Shown piece after piece: positions 37,466-46,505 of a stretch of DNA of 64,000 nt. How positions within the stretch are numbered: position 1 is the first letter of the stretch; each line of letters begins with the position of its first letter. Both the position numbers and the translations under genes were made by a program. The notes under the pieces were generated by a model. The model had not been told where the DNA came from, did not search any database, and saw only the letters and a list, made by a program, of their open reading frames with translations. This DNA comes from JABDII01 sp963815325 (GTDB lineage Bacteria; Gemmatimonadota; Gemmatimonadetes; Gemmatimonadales; GWC2-71-9). The DNA lies in NCBI GenBank assembly GCA_963815325.1, contig CAWFGG010000005.1:186001-250000 (forward strand), given 5' to 3'.

Positions 37466-39858
37466 CACCCCTCGGCCACCTCCTCCGGCTCCAGCACCAA
37501 CATGTCGTGACCGCACTTCATGCAGATGAGCCGATCGCCATGCGTCTTGCTCACCTTCCGTTCCATGCCGACCCACTGGCATTCGGGGCATTGCTCCGTG
37601 GTGGGCCGGTTCCAGGTGGAGAAGTCGCAGTCAGGATACCGCATGCACCCGTAGAACGACCGTCCCCGCTTGGTGCGCCGCTCCGTGAGATCGCCCTCGA
37701 GGCATTTCGGACACTTGATCCCGAGTGGAATGGACCGGGTGCCCTTACACTTCGGGTACGTCGTACACGCGAGGAATTCTCCGAACCGGCCCGTCTTGAT
37801 AACCATCGGCGACCCGCACAGATGGCATTTCTCGTCGGTCGGGCGATCGGGCACCTTGTCCTTCTTGAGGGGCTTGGTGAAGCGACAGTCGTCAGGATAC
37901 TTGGTGCAGGCAATGAACGGGCCGAACCGCCCGGTCCGGAGCACGAGCGGCGAGCCACACGTGGGGCATTTCTCTTTGGCCAGGTCGCCCAACCCGTGTG
38001 TTTCCATGACCAGCTGATTGATGTCGACCGCTTCCAGCGCCTTGATGAAGGGGCGATAGAAATTTTCCAGGACCGTGTGCCAGTCCAGGTCGCCCTCTTC
38101 GACCTTGTCCAGCTCCAATTCCATCTCGCTGGTGAATTCCACGTTGAAGATCGCCGGGAATCGCGACACCATCACCTGCTCCACCGTCTCGCCCAGGTCG
38201 GTCGGGAAGAAACGCCGCTGCTGGATCTGGACATAATTGCGCGCAGCCAAGGTCGTGATGATGGAGCTGTAAGTGGAGGGACGGCCAATACCCAGCCGCT
38301 CTAACTCCTTGACCAAACTGGCCTCGGAGAATCTCGGCGGCGGCTGGGTAAAGTGCTGGTTGGGCGTGAGCTCCTTCACCGCTACCCGATCGCCCTTCTC
38401 GATGGTCGGCAGCGGGGGAAGATCGTCCATGGTCTTCCCCTCTTCCGCTTCGCGCCCTTCCATGTAGACGGCGTGGTATCCGTCGAAATGGAGCACCGAG
38501 CCGGTCGCCCGGAACAGGTACTTGCCAAGATCGAAGTCCACCACCGTCATGTCGTATTCCGCCGGCGGCATCTGTGACGCGACGAACCGCTGCCAGATCA
38601 ACTGATACAACTTGAACTGATCGGCGCTCAGATAGGCCTTGAGATGATCGGGCCGCCGCCGGACATCGGTCGGGCGAATGGCCTCGTGCGCGTCTTGGAC
38701 TTTGGCGTTCTTCTTGGCCGCGTAGGTGTTGGGTGCATCCGGCAGATACCGCTTGCCATACTGCGCCGTGATGAACTCCCGCACCTGCGCGATCGCGAGA
38801 TCGGAAACCCGGGTGGAGTCGGTTCGCATATAGGTGATCAGTCCGGTGGGGCCTTCTTCACCGATCTCGATACCCTCATAGAGGTCCTGCGCGGCTCGCA
38901 TGGAGCGGCGCGAGGAGAACCCGAGTTTCTTGGCGGCTTCCTGCTGGAGCGTGCTGGTGGTGAATGGTGCCGCCGGACGCTTGCGGCGCCGCTTCTTCTG
39001 CACGTCGGTCACCACGAACGGCAGCTGTCGGACGGCGTCTACCACCGCCGTCGCGTCGGCCTCGCTGTGCAATTGGGGCTTGTGGCCGTCGATCTTGTGG
39101 AGCGATGCCTCGAACGTTGCGCCGTCCTTGGCGCAGAGCGCTTCGATAGACCAGTACTCCTGGGGCTCGAATGCCCGGATGGCGCGCTCGCGCTCGACGA
39201 TCAGCCGAAGCGCCACCGTCTGCACGCGGCCGGCCGACAATCCGGTCTTGATCGCCTTCCAGAGCAGCGGGCTGGCCTTGTATCCCACCAAGCGGTCCAA
39301 GATGCGCCGAGCCTGCTGGGCATTCACCTTCTTGTCGTCGATGGTGCCGGGCTCTGCCATGGCCTTATGCACGGCGTCGTGGGTGATCTCGTGAAACAGG
39401 ACCCGCTGGACCGGCGCCTCCGTGGACAGTTGATCGGCCACGTGCCAGGCGATGGCCTCGCCCTCACGATCGGGGTCGGTGGCCAGATACACGACGCTCG
39501 CCTTCTTGGCCGCGCGCTTTATCTCGTTGAGGGTCTTGGCCTTTCCTTTTATAGTCACGTACTTCGGCTCGAACCCGGCCTCGACATCCACTCCCAGCTC
39601 GCGGGTCGGCAGGTCGCGGACGTGGCCCACCGTGGCCTTGACCGCGTAGCCGGAGCCCAGGTACTTGCCCACCGTACGGGCCTTGGTCGGTGACTCGACC
39701 ACCACCAATGCATTACCCCCGCCCTTGGTCCGTGTGGCGGCTTTCCGGGTGGTCCGTTTCCGCTTGGCCTTGCCGGTTGCTGTCTGCCCGGATTCCGCGG
39801 CCGCCTTCCGCACACGCGGGCTCTTTCGCTTTCGGCTGGTCTTCTTCGCCTCGGTCAT
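37465..39858 (-). CDS. topA: DNA topoisomerase I
   Basis: The product has 797 residues. A Lys/Arg-rich tail of about 45 residues precedes the TOPRIM domain (ALVVVESPTKARTVGKYLG ... YLATDPDREGEAIAWHV). The catalytic Tyr is in GLITYMRTDSTRVS. Three C-terminal C4 zinc-finger modules follow (CPTCGSPLVLRTGRFGPFIACTKYPDC, CHLCGSPMVIKTGRFGEFLACTTYPKC, CPKCLEGDLTERRTKRGRSFYGCMRYPDC), then a Cys-rich tail. It relaxes negative supercoils. It heads the topA-trmFO-xerC-hslVU run with overlapping or close junctions. Confidence 0.98.
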   Translation of the reverse strand: MTEAKKTSRKRKSPRVRKAAAESGQTATGKAKRKRTTRKAATRTKGGGNALVVVESPTKARTVGKYLGSGYAVKATVGHVRDLPTRELGVDVEAGFEPKYVTIKGKAKTLNEIKRAAKKASVVYLATDPDREGEAIAWHVADQLSTEAPVQRVLFHEITHDAVHKAMAEPGTIDDKKVNAQQARRILDRLVGYKASPLLWKAIKTGLSAGRVQTVALRLIVERERAIRAFEPQEYWSIEALCAKDGATFEASLHKIDGHKPQLHSEADATAVVDAVRQLPFVVTDVQKKRRRKRPAAPFTTSTLQQEAAKKLGFSSRRSMRAAQDLYEGIEIGEEGPTGLITYMRTDSTRVSDLAIAQVREFITAQYGKRYLPDAPNTYAAKKNAKVQDAHEAIRPTDVRRRPDHLKAYLSADQFKLYQLIWQRFVASQMPPAEYDMTVVDFDLGKYLFRATGSVLHFDGYHAVYMEGREAEEGKTMDDLPPLPTIEKGDRVAVKELTPNQHFTQPPPRFSEASLVKELERLGIGRPSTYSSIITTLAARNYVQIQQRRFFPTDLGETVEQVMVSRFPAIFNVEFTSEMELELDKVEEGDLDWHTVLENFYRPFIKALEAVDINQLVMETHGLGDLAKEKCPTCGSPLVLRTGRFGPFIACTKYPDDCRFTKPLKKDKVPDRPTDEKCHLCGSPMVIKTGRFGEFLACTTYPKCKGTRSIPLGIKCPKCLEGDLTERRTKRGRSFYGCMRYPDCDFSTWNRPTTEQCPECQWVGMERKVSKTHGDRLICMKCGHDMLVLEPEEVAEG

Positions 39859-39975
39859 TCGCTCACTTTCGACGCTGTTTCCGCCCCGGACTTCCGGTCC
39901 GCGACCCGCCACAAGAAAGGGGTCGCCGGAGGAAGCCGCAAGGAGGGCTTCGCTAACTGTATGCTAAATAAGGGA

Positions 39976-40494
39976 TTACCAGCCGGCCTTCTGGCGCGCC
40001 ACCCCCAGGACCTCGGTGACCACGTCCTCGACCGTGGTGCGGTCGGTCGTAATGATATGATCGGCCTGGGCGTAGAACGGTTCCCGTTCCTCCAAGAGGG
40101 ATCGCATTCGCTCGATCGGGTCCTGCGCCACCATGAGGGGGCGGGTCTCGATCGCACCGATGCGGTTGACCGCCGTGGTCACCATGGACTTGAGGTAGAT
40201 GATCAAGCTTCGAGCACGGGCTTCCTCGAGTGCGCCCGGCTGTGCCGCCCAGCCACCGCCCGGGCTGATCACGCTCGCCGGTTCGGCCAGCGCCTCATGC
40301 ATGGCCTCGGCTTCCATCTGCCGGAACCGCGCCTCGCCGAGCTCGTTGATCAGCTTTGCGACCGACATGCCGGAACGCCGCTCGATCCTTGCATCGAGGT
40401 CGACGAAATCGGTGCCCAATTCCTCGGCCACCTTTCCTCCGACCGTGGACTTGCCTGCTCCCGGGAGCCCGACCAATACGAGATGTCGTTTCAT
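39976..40494 (-). CDS. aroK: Shikimate kinase
   Basis: The product has 172 residues. It has Walker A GLPGAGKST at the N-terminus, DLDARIERRSGMSVAKLINELGEARFRQMEAEA (shikimate-binding Asp and Arg) and ETRPLM in the lid. It phosphorylates shikimate in chorismate synthesis. The ATG overlaps the aroC stop by 4 nt (ATGA), so aroC and aroK are coupled. A gap of 117 nt separates it from topA, with no clear terminator. Confidence 0.96.
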   Translation of the reverse strand: MKRHLVLVGLPGAGKSTVGGKVAEELGTDFVDLDARIERRSGMSVAKLINELGEARFRQMEAEAMHEALAEPASVISPGGGWAAQPGALEEARARSLIIYLKSMVTTAVNRIGAIETRPLMVAQDPIERMRSLLEEREPFYAQADHIITTDRTTVEDVVTEVLGVARQKAGW

Positions 40495-41726
40495 GTCGTT
40501 TCCACCTGTTTGGACGGCACTGACTCCCACACGGCCTGCCGGGCCCTGAGCTGGGTCAGGTAGCCGTCCACGTTCCGGCGCATCTCGCCCAGCGAATCGC
40601 CGCCGAACTTCTCACACATGGCGTCCCCGAGAACGAGCGCCACGAGGGCCTCGGCAATGACTCCCATTGCCGGGACCGCGGTGACGTCCGATCGCTCGAC
40701 CTGGGCCTCGGCGGTGGCGCCGGTCTCGAGATCGACTGTCGGCAGGGCGCTCGCAAGGGTGGAGATCGGCTTCATCGCAACCCTCACCACGAGCGGCTCA
40801 CCGGTCGTCATGCCGCCTTCCAAGCCTCCGGCGTGATTACTCTGCCGCCGAAGGTGTCCGGGCCCGCTCCCGGCTTCGCCGGGCGCTGCCGCGCGGCGGA
40901 CGATGGGATCGTGGACCTCGGAACCCGGCCGGAGTGCGGCTTCGAAACCTAGCCCGATCGCGATCCCCTTGACCGCTGGGATCGACATGAGCGCCCCGGC
41001 GAGGCGGCCGTCCAGCTTCCGGTCCCAGCTCACGTGGCTGCCCAAGCCGACCGGCATTCCTCGAGCGACGACTTCGACTTCCCCGCCCAAGGTGTCGCCC
41101 TGGGCCTTGGCTTGGTCGATCCGTTCGATCATGGCCGCCTCGGCGGCCGGATCGAGGGTGCGGACCGGTGAGCGATCGGCGGCCTCTCCGAGGGGCCGCG
41201 GCAGCGCCGCGGGCGGAGTGGCCTGGACCCCCCCGAGCGACACGACGTGGCTGCCGATGTCGATGCCGAATTCGTCGAGCAGGCGGCGGGCGAGGGCACC
41301 GGCCGCGACCCGGGCGGCGGTCTCCCGAGCGCTGGCCCGCTCGAGGATGTCCCGCGCGTCGGACCGGTCGTACTTGAGCGCGCCCACCAGATCGGCGTGT
41401 CCCGGCCGTGGCCGACGGACGGCGCGACGCCGCGCTCCGGGAGTCGCCTCGGGCTCCATCACATCCTGCCAGTTGGTCCAATCCCGGTTGGCGATCAGCA
41501 TGGCGACAGGAGATCCCAGGGTCTCGCCTGCGCGGATGCCGGCGAGCCACTCCACCGTGTCCTGCTCGATCTTCATCCGGCCGCCGCGGCCATGGCCTTG
41601 CATCCGCCGGGCCAGGTCGCGATTGACCCAGGAGGCGGATACGGGGAGTCCGGCTGGCAGTCCCTCGACGATGGTGACGAGGCCTCTGCCATGGGATTCA
41701 CCGGCGGTATGGAACGTGAGTGTCAC
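40491..41726 (-). CDS. aroC: Chorismate synthase
   Basis: The product has 411 residues. Family signatures are present: TAGESHGRGLVTIVEGLPAGLPV, RRMQGHGRGGRMKIEQD, RPGHADLVGALKYDRSDARDILERASARETAARVA, and GMPVGLGSHVSWDRKLDGRLAGALMSIPAVKGIAIG. It converts EPSP to chorismate using reduced FMN. It opens the aroC-aroK pair upstream of topA. The 109 nt before it hold the pil operon terminator, so aroC must use a promoter in that gap or in the pilQ 3' end. Confidence 0.97.
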   Translation of the reverse strand: MTLTFHTAGESHGRGLVTIVEGLPAGLPVSASWVNRDLARRMQGHGRGGRMKIEQDTVEWLAGIRAGETLGSPVAMLIANRDWTNWQDVMEPEATPGARRRAVRRPRPGHADLVGALKYDRSDARDILERASARETAARVAAGALARRLLDEFGIDIGSHVVSLGGVQATPPAALPRPLGEAADRSPVRTLDPAAEAAMIERIDQAKAQGDTLGGEVEVVARGMPVGLGSHVSWDRKLDGRLAGALMSIPAVKGIAIGLGFEAALRPGSEVHDPIVRRAAAPGEAGSGPGHLRRQSNHAGGLEGGMTTGEPLVVRVAMKPISTLASALPTVDLETGATAEAQVERSDVTAVPAMGVIAEALVALVLGDAMCEKFGGDSLGEMRRNVDGYLTQLRARQAVWESVPSKQVETT

Positions 41727-41771
41727 GCTATTGGGCTCCTGGCCTGTGTCCAGTCGAGGTGTGGTCCAGGA

Positions 41772-41807
41772 AAGATAAGAGCCCGACGCGCGGCCGGGCT
41801 CATATCT
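41772..41807 (-). terminator. Rho-independent terminator of the pilMNOPQ operon
   Basis: Just after the pilQ stop (41836), reading leftward, AAGATATGAGCCCG pairs with CGGGCTCTTATCTT around a 9-nt loop, followed by TCC. The stem has a 7-bp perfect GC core (GAGCCCG/CGGGCTC) extended by AT pairs. Confidence 0.65.
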
Positions 41808-41835
41808 TCGGGCTTGGCTACTACGAATCCGTCAC

Positions 41836-43620
41836 TCAAGGCGCCGGTTGAAGGCCGCCATCATCGATGATCCGGGGCGTCACCAGGATGATGAGATCCC
41901 GGCGGCGCTCTTGATCGGACGAGAAGGAGAACAGGCTCCCCACCAACGGCAGGCCTGAAAGCAACGGGATGCCGGAGCGGGTTCGCGTGATCTCAGTAAT
42001 GGTCAGTCCCCCGATCACCGCCGTTTCGCCGTCATTCACCAGCAGCTGGCTCCGGGCGGACTGCTTCGGGAAGTTGAAGCCGAGGTCGGCGGCGGCCAAG
42101 GCCTGCACGGCCGAGCGCTCGGTCAGGAGTTCCATCAAGATCTGCCGGTTGTTGGTGACGTGCGGTGTTACCGTCAGCCGGATACCGGTTTCCTTGAGCT
42201 GGACGCTCGCGCGAGGCGGGACGCCGGCGCCGGTGGCCGAACTCACGTCGATGACGCGGATCGGGGTTTCCTCACCGACCAGGATGTCGGCTTCGCGGTT
42301 ATCGAGCGTGCTGATGACCGGTTCGGCCTGGACGTCGGCCAGCTCGATCCGCTCGAGCGCGCTGAGGAAGGTGGTCAGGCTGAAGCCACCCACCGTGGTG
42401 CGCCACACCAGGTCGAGGGCCGAGCTCGGGATGGTGGCATCGGCATTGGAAATCGCCGCGACCGACGACCCGCCGATCACCACGGTATTCACGTCGAACG
42501 GCTCACCCGTGGCTGGATCGATCCGCTGCACCAGCTTGTTGAAGAAGACGTCGTTGTCACCGATGTCGTACTGCACGCCGAGCTGCTGGAGATCGCTGCG
42601 ATCGACGAAGATGATCTTCGCTTGGATTGCGATCTGTGGCGTGCGAATGTCGAGCTGACTCACGAAGTCGGCGATCCCGCCGAGCCGGCTCCGGGTGTCG
42701 GTAATGATCAGGCTATTGGAGCCCGTGTCGGGCACCACGCTGCCGCGGTCCTTGGTCAGGATGCCCTCGATGCTCTTGGCTATCGAGGCGGCCTTGGCAT
42801 AGTTCACCCGGACGAGCTGCGTCTGGAGCGGCTCGAGCGAGTCCAGCGCGGCGAGCGCCGCGGGCGAATCCACCCGAATGATGCCGCCTGGCATTTCTTG
42901 CGCGGAGAGACCCTGGGTCGCGAGGATCGCCTCGAACGCCTGGTCCCACGGTTGGTTCTTGATTTCCGCGGTGACTTCGCCGTCGACGTCCCTGCCCATG
43001 ATGATGGTGCGTCCGCTGAACGCCGCGAACCCGGCCACCACGTCACCGATCGAGGCCTTGAACCAGGTCACGGTGATCCGCGGTTGCTGGGACTGCACGG
43101 GGGCGGCGGCCAGGGTCCGCTCCTCGGGCAGCTCCACCGACGGGCGGCGCGAGGCCGGCGTGGTGGCGCTGGGCGGCACCAGCTCCGCGGGGGCGGTCGC
43201 GGACCAGGCCAGGAAGGCCCGTTCCGAACCGAAGGACACCCGGATTTCGTCCTTGACGCGCGCGATCTCGTAGTCCTTCAGCTGATCGAACTCGAGAACG
43301 ATGCGGACCACGTCGGGGCGGAACTGATTGTACCGGATGTTCCGGACACCGCCGCGATTGACCCCGTCGTACAGCGTCTGGACACCGGAGCGCAGCACTG
43401 CGCCCTGGACGTCCAACACGAGGCGCTCGGGAGAATGAAGGACGAAATCGTTGATCTCGACCTCGCCACGGATCGTCACGACGACTTCTGCGCGCCCCGG
43501 CGAGGACATGAGGCTTACACCCGTCACCTCGCCGTCTGGTTCATCGGCGGCGGCGAGCGCCGGAGAGACCGCGCCCGCGAGGGCGGCGACAGCAAGGACG
43601 TACCTGAGGAATCGGGTCAT
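41836..43620 (-). CDS. pilQ: Type IV pilus secretin PilQ
   Basis: The product has 594 residues, shorter than the 700 or so of proteobacterial PilQ because it has one AMIN domain. After a signal peptide (about 1-24), the AMIN domain (about 30-125, RAEVVVTIRGEVEINDFVLHSPERLVLDV) binds peptidoglycan. An STN-like N0 domain (about 175-245) and an N1 domain follow, then the secretin domain (VQLKETGIRLTVTPHV, LLVNDGETAVIGGL, IPLLSGLPLVGSLFSF, LIILVTPRII). It forms the outer-membrane gate for the pilus. Its ATG overlaps the pilP stop by 4 nt. Confidence 0.96.
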   Translation of the reverse strand: MTRFLRYVLAVAALAGAVSPALAAADEPDGEVTGVSLMSSPGRAEVVVTIRGEVEINDFVLHSPERLVLDVQGAVLRSGVQTLYDGVNRGGVRNIRYNQFRPDVVRIVLEFDQLKDYEIARVKDEIRVSFGSERAFLAWSATAPAELVPPSATTPASRRPSVELPEERTLAAAPVQSQQPRITVTWFKASIGDVVAGFAAFSGRTIIMGRDVDGEVTAEIKNQPWDQAFEAILATQGLSAQEMPGGIIRVDSPAALAALDSLEPLQTQLVRVNYAKAASIAKSIEGILTKDRGSVVPDTGSNSLIITDTRSRLGGIADFVSQLDIRTPQIAIQAKIIFVDRSDLQQLGVQYDIGDNDVFFNKLVQRIDPATGEPFDVNTVVIGGSSVAAISNADATIPSSALDLVWRTTVGGFSLTTFLSALERIELADVQAEPVISTLDNREADILVGEETPIRVIDVSSATGAGVPPRASVQLKETGIRLTVTPHVTNNRQILMELLTERSAVQALAAADLGFNFPKQSARSQLLVNDGETAVIGGLTITEITRTRSGIPLLSGLPLVGSLFSFSSDQERRRDLIILVTPRIIDDGGLQPAP

Positions 43621-44126
43621 GGTGAAGCTTCCTCCCGCGTGGGCAAGGATAGAGTTTCCTGTCGCTCGAAGCCGAAGTCTTCGATAGTGAACGTGACATC
43701 ACGCTGCCTGATTTGCCGGACGCGTGCCCGGCCGATCTCTTCACCGCGACGGACCTTGTAGGGGCGGCCCGTTGTCTTGTCTCGCAGCACGGCGACGCTA
43801 TTGCTGGGCCGCTCGGCGTCGAGGTAGACACCGACGAGCTCGAGATCCGACAGCTCGGGGCCGAGGCGCGCCGTGTTGAGTAACGATTCGAACGGATCGC
43901 GACTCCCGCCGCCGTAGCTGAAGGTTTCCCGCGAGAGACTCGTTTCATCCAGCACCGGCTCGGTGTCCGCAACGGCTGCCAGGGCCGCTCGCGGCGTCGC
44001 CGCCTGAACGACGGTGGTCGTCGCGGGGGCATTTGCCCCGGCCGTGCTTGCCGCATCGCTCTGGCCGCAGGCCAGGAGCAGTCCGGACAGCAGGCCGAGG
44101 CTGAGGCTGACGCTCTTAGGTCCCAC
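43617..44126 (-). CDS. pilP: Type IV pilus assembly lipoprotein PilP
   Basis: The product has 169 residues. The signal peptide ends in lipobox LLAC (about residue 20). A Thr/Ala-rich linker leads to the PilP beta-domain (YGGGSRDPFESLLNTARLGPELSDLELVGVYLDAERPSNSVAVLRDKTTGRPYKVRRGEEIGRARV). It links the inner-membrane PilNO pair to the secretin PilQ. It overlaps pilO by 11 nt and pilQ by 4 nt. Confidence 0.93.
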   Translation of the reverse strand: MGPKSVSLSLGLLSGLLLACGQSDAASTAGANAPATTTVVQAATPRAALAAVADTEPVLDETSLSRETFSYGGGSRDPFESLLNTARLGPELSDLELVGVYLDAERPSNSVAVLRDKTTGRPYKVRRGEEIGRARVRQIRQRDVTFTIEDFGFERQETLSLPTREEASP

Positions 44127-44748
44127 TGGCCACTCCTTCCGCTTCTGGCGGCTTGACGAACGTACGGATCTGGAACCGAGCCTGGAGGAGGGCGCCCGAG
44201 GTATCGCTGAGGGCCCGCGCCGCCTGCTGGTTCGCCGGTGCCAAGCTCACGTCGATCGGTACGATGATGCGCTGCAGCGACGCGACATCGGATAGGAATT
44301 CGCCGATCTCGTCGTACCGGCCAATGACGGCGATGTTGTACTTATGCGTGTCGAAGGGAATCGGGCCTGGCTCGACCGGCAACGGCACGACCTCGGAGAG
44401 ATTCACGCCGCGGATCTTGGCCCGGGTCGACATATCGTCGAGCAGGTTGGGCACTTCGTTGCTTTCCGGCACCAGCCGCCGCAGCAGCACGAGGCTCGCG
44501 CGGTGCCGCTCGATTCTCTGTCTCAGGTCTTCCACCGTGCCCTTCGCCAGCTCGCGCTTGGCGCTGTCGGTCTGCGCCTCGAGCTGGGCGATGGTGTCTT
44601 CGATGGCGACGATCCGGACCTTGCGTTCCTTCATGCCGTTGACTCCCAGCGCGCTCAGCCCGGTCCCACTGTAAGCGATGTAGCCCACGATCACCGCCAA
44701 CAGGATAATGAGAATTGGTGCGCTCTGCCGATTGCTCCCGAGTGCCAT
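44116..44748 (-). CDS. pilO: Type IV pilus inner-membrane protein PilO
   Basis: The product has 210 residues. There is one membrane helix (about 12-30, ILIILLAVIVGYIAYSGTGL), then a coiled coil (KVRIVAIEDTIAQLEAQTDSAKRELAKGTVEDLRQRIERHRASL) and a ferredoxin-like periplasmic domain containing the DTHKYNIAVIGRYDEIGEFLSDVASLQRI pattern of PilO. It pairs with PilN. It starts 4 nt after pilN stops. Confidence 0.95.
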   Translation of the reverse strand: MALGSNRQSAPILIILLAVIVGYIAYSGTGLSALGVNGMKERKVRIVAIEDTIAQLEAQTDSAKRELAKGTVEDLRQRIERHRASLVLLRRLVPESNEVPNLLDDMSTRAKIRGVNLSEVVPLPVEPGPIPFDTHKYNIAVIGRYDEIGEFLSDVASLQRIIVPIDVSLAPANQQAARALSDTSGALLQARFQIRTFVKPPEAEGVASGT

Positions 44749-44752
44749 GGGA

Positions 44753-45439
44753 TCACCTCACCGACTGACTGAGAGGAACGGTCTGGATGTAGGCCGAGTC
44801 GGCCCGGCTAAACGCCGCGCGAATCGCAAACGCGGTCACGGGACGGTCCTTGTCTACCACGGTCTGGGCCGAGACCGGCGCAACCTGATGGATCCAGGGC
44901 GAGGCCTCGAGCTGACGGAGAAACCGGGTATAGGCCTGGATATCGACGGTCTTCCCGTTGATCTGGAACTGCACCTGACGCGGCGTGATGCCGTCGTCGA
45001 GGGAGTCCGCCGCGGCGCCGGTGGTGGCGAGGGTCGACACATCGACCAGCCAGGTATAAGGCGGCAGGGCCTTGGTCACCTCGTCCAACAAGTGCGGCCA
45101 GACGTAGCGATCGCCGTCGACTTGGCGGATCACCCGGATCTGCGAGACCAGTGAGTCCCGAATCATTTCCTCGCGCCGCTTCTGGGCGATGATGTTCTGG
45201 AAGCGTCGGTTCTCCTCGCGCACCGACTCGAGGCGCGGCTCCAAGGTGCGGATGGTGGCCGCCGTGCTCACATAGGTCCAGCCCAGGTATCCGAGCACGC
45301 CGATGACCACGGCTGCCGCGGCCAAGAGGAGCGGGTCTTTCACACCGCTCGCCAGCCCGCGCAGCCCGGCGAAGGCACCGCCGAGTTGGATGCCGGCTCG
45401 TTTGCGCTTCTGGCCCGGACGAAGATTGATTTCAATCAT
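44753..45439 (-). CDS. pilN: Type IV pilus inner-membrane protein PilN
   Basis: The product has 228 residues. It begins MIEINLRPG, the conserved cytoplasmic peptide that docks into PilM (INLLP in other species). A membrane helix lies at about 40-62 and a coiled coil plus periplasmic domain follow (TWLVDVSTLAT, VQFQINGKTVDIQAYTRFLRQLEASPWI). Family length is about 190-220. It sits 25 nt after pilM. Confidence 0.95.
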   Translation of the reverse strand: MIEINLRPGQKRKRAGIQLGGAFAGLRGLASGVKDPLLLAAAAVVIGVLGYLGWTYVSTAATIRTLEPRLESVREENRRFQNIIAQKRREEMIRDSLVSQIRVIRQVDGDRYVWPHLLDEVTKALPPYTWLVDVSTLATTGAAADSLDDGITPRQVQFQINGKTVDIQAYTRFLRQLEASPWIHQVAPVSAQTVVDKDRPVTAFAIRAAFSRADSAYIQTVPLSQSVR

Positions 45440-45464
45440 AGCGAGTCAACTCGGGGTTCGAGGC

Positions 45465-46505
45465 TTACGCCGCTTTGCGGAGCGCGAGTCCAACCGGAAG
45501 CATCAGGAGCGGAGCGACCTCGTCGACGTTCATCGTGTCGAAGACGCCTTCCGCGACCCGCAGCCGTTCCAGCGGGTTGGCAAGCTGCACCGGCAACCGC
45601 AGTCGGTCTGCCAACACGCGGTTCAGGCCGGGGATACGGGCGCCGCCACCGGTGGTGTACAGCTGGCTGAGCCCGCCGGCCGAGCGGCTCGAGGATTGGA
45701 GAAAGGCCGCTGCCCGCTCGATCCCGACCGCCAACTCCTCGCCGCGGCTTTCCAGGAACGGATCCAGCATCTCGTTCCGATCGAAACCCTGCAACACTCG
45801 GTCGGCCTCCTCGGCCGTGATGCCCCGCTCCCGCTGCATGTCTTCGCGGAAGCGGCGGGTTCCCACGGGGATGTCCCGCGTGAGCACCGGCACGCCCGAG
45901 TCGAGAATGTTTACGTTGGTCGTTTCATGGCCGATGTTGACCAGCCCGACGACCCCGGACATCGCGTCGGGATAGTTGAGTTCGAACGCGTTGTGGAGGG
46001 CAAAGGCGTCGACGTCGATGATGGTCGGGGTCAACCCCACGTCGCCGAGGAGCGCCACCTTCGACTCCACCAGCTCGCGCTTGGCCGCCACCAACAACAC
46101 CGTCATCTGCAAGCCTTCGCCATCGGGATCGAGGATTTGGAAGTCGAGTTCGACGTTGTCCATGTCGAACGGGACATGTTGCTCCGCCTCCCAGCGGATC
46201 ATGTCCCGGGCCTCGGATTCCTTCATCCGATCCATGGTGACCTTCTTGATGATCACGTCGCGGCCGCCGACTGCGGTCACCACCGTCTTGGTCTTGATCC
46301 CGGCCGCCGCAAGCAGACCCTTGATGGCATCCGTCACGATACCGGTATCGACCACCTCTCCCTCGACGATCGCGTCATCGACCACGGAGGTGAACGCCAC
46401 CTTGGTCAGCTCCGGCTCGCCGGAGCGGTGACTGATGGTGACCATCTTGATCAACCCGCTGCCGACATCGAGACCGACGGTTTGCTTCCGACCGAAGAGC
46501 GCCAT
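45465..46505 (-). CDS. pilM: Type IV pilus actin-like ATPase PilM
   Basis: The product has 346 residues with an actin/FtsA fold: phosphate-1 loop GLDVGSGLIKMV, MIRWEAEQHVPFDMDNVELDFQIL, GLVNIGHETTNVNIL (phosphate 2) and LYTTGGGARIPGLNRVLADRL (adenosine loop). It binds the PilN N-terminus on the cytoplasmic face of the membrane. It is the first gene of the pilMNOPQ operon, and a sigma54 promoter lies about 270 nt upstream. Confidence 0.96.
   Translation of the reverse strand: MALFGRKQTVGLDVGSGLIKMVTISHRSGEPELTKVAFTSVVDDAIVEGEVVDTGIVTDAIKGLLAAAGIKTKTVVTAVGGRDVIIKKVTMDRMKESEARDMIRWEAEQHVPFDMDNVELDFQILDPDGEGLQMTVLLVAAKRELVESKVALLGDVGLTPTIIDVDAFALHNAFELNYPDAMSGVVGLVNIGHETTNVNILDSGVPVLTRDIPVGTRRFREDMQRERGITAEEADRVLQGFDRNEMLDPFLESRGEELAVGIERAAAFLQSSSRSAGGLSQLYTTGGGARIPGLNRVLADRLRLPVQLANPLERLRVAEGVFDTMNVDEVAPLLMLPVGLALRKAA

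Noticed and set aside
36254..37510. 418-residue open frame on the plus strand
   Set aside because: Antisense shadow of trmFO, with no ribosome site or known motif.
42160..43761. 533-residue open frame on the plus strand
   Set aside because: Antisense shadow of pilQ and pilP in high-GC sequence; the pilQ frame has clear secretin motifs.
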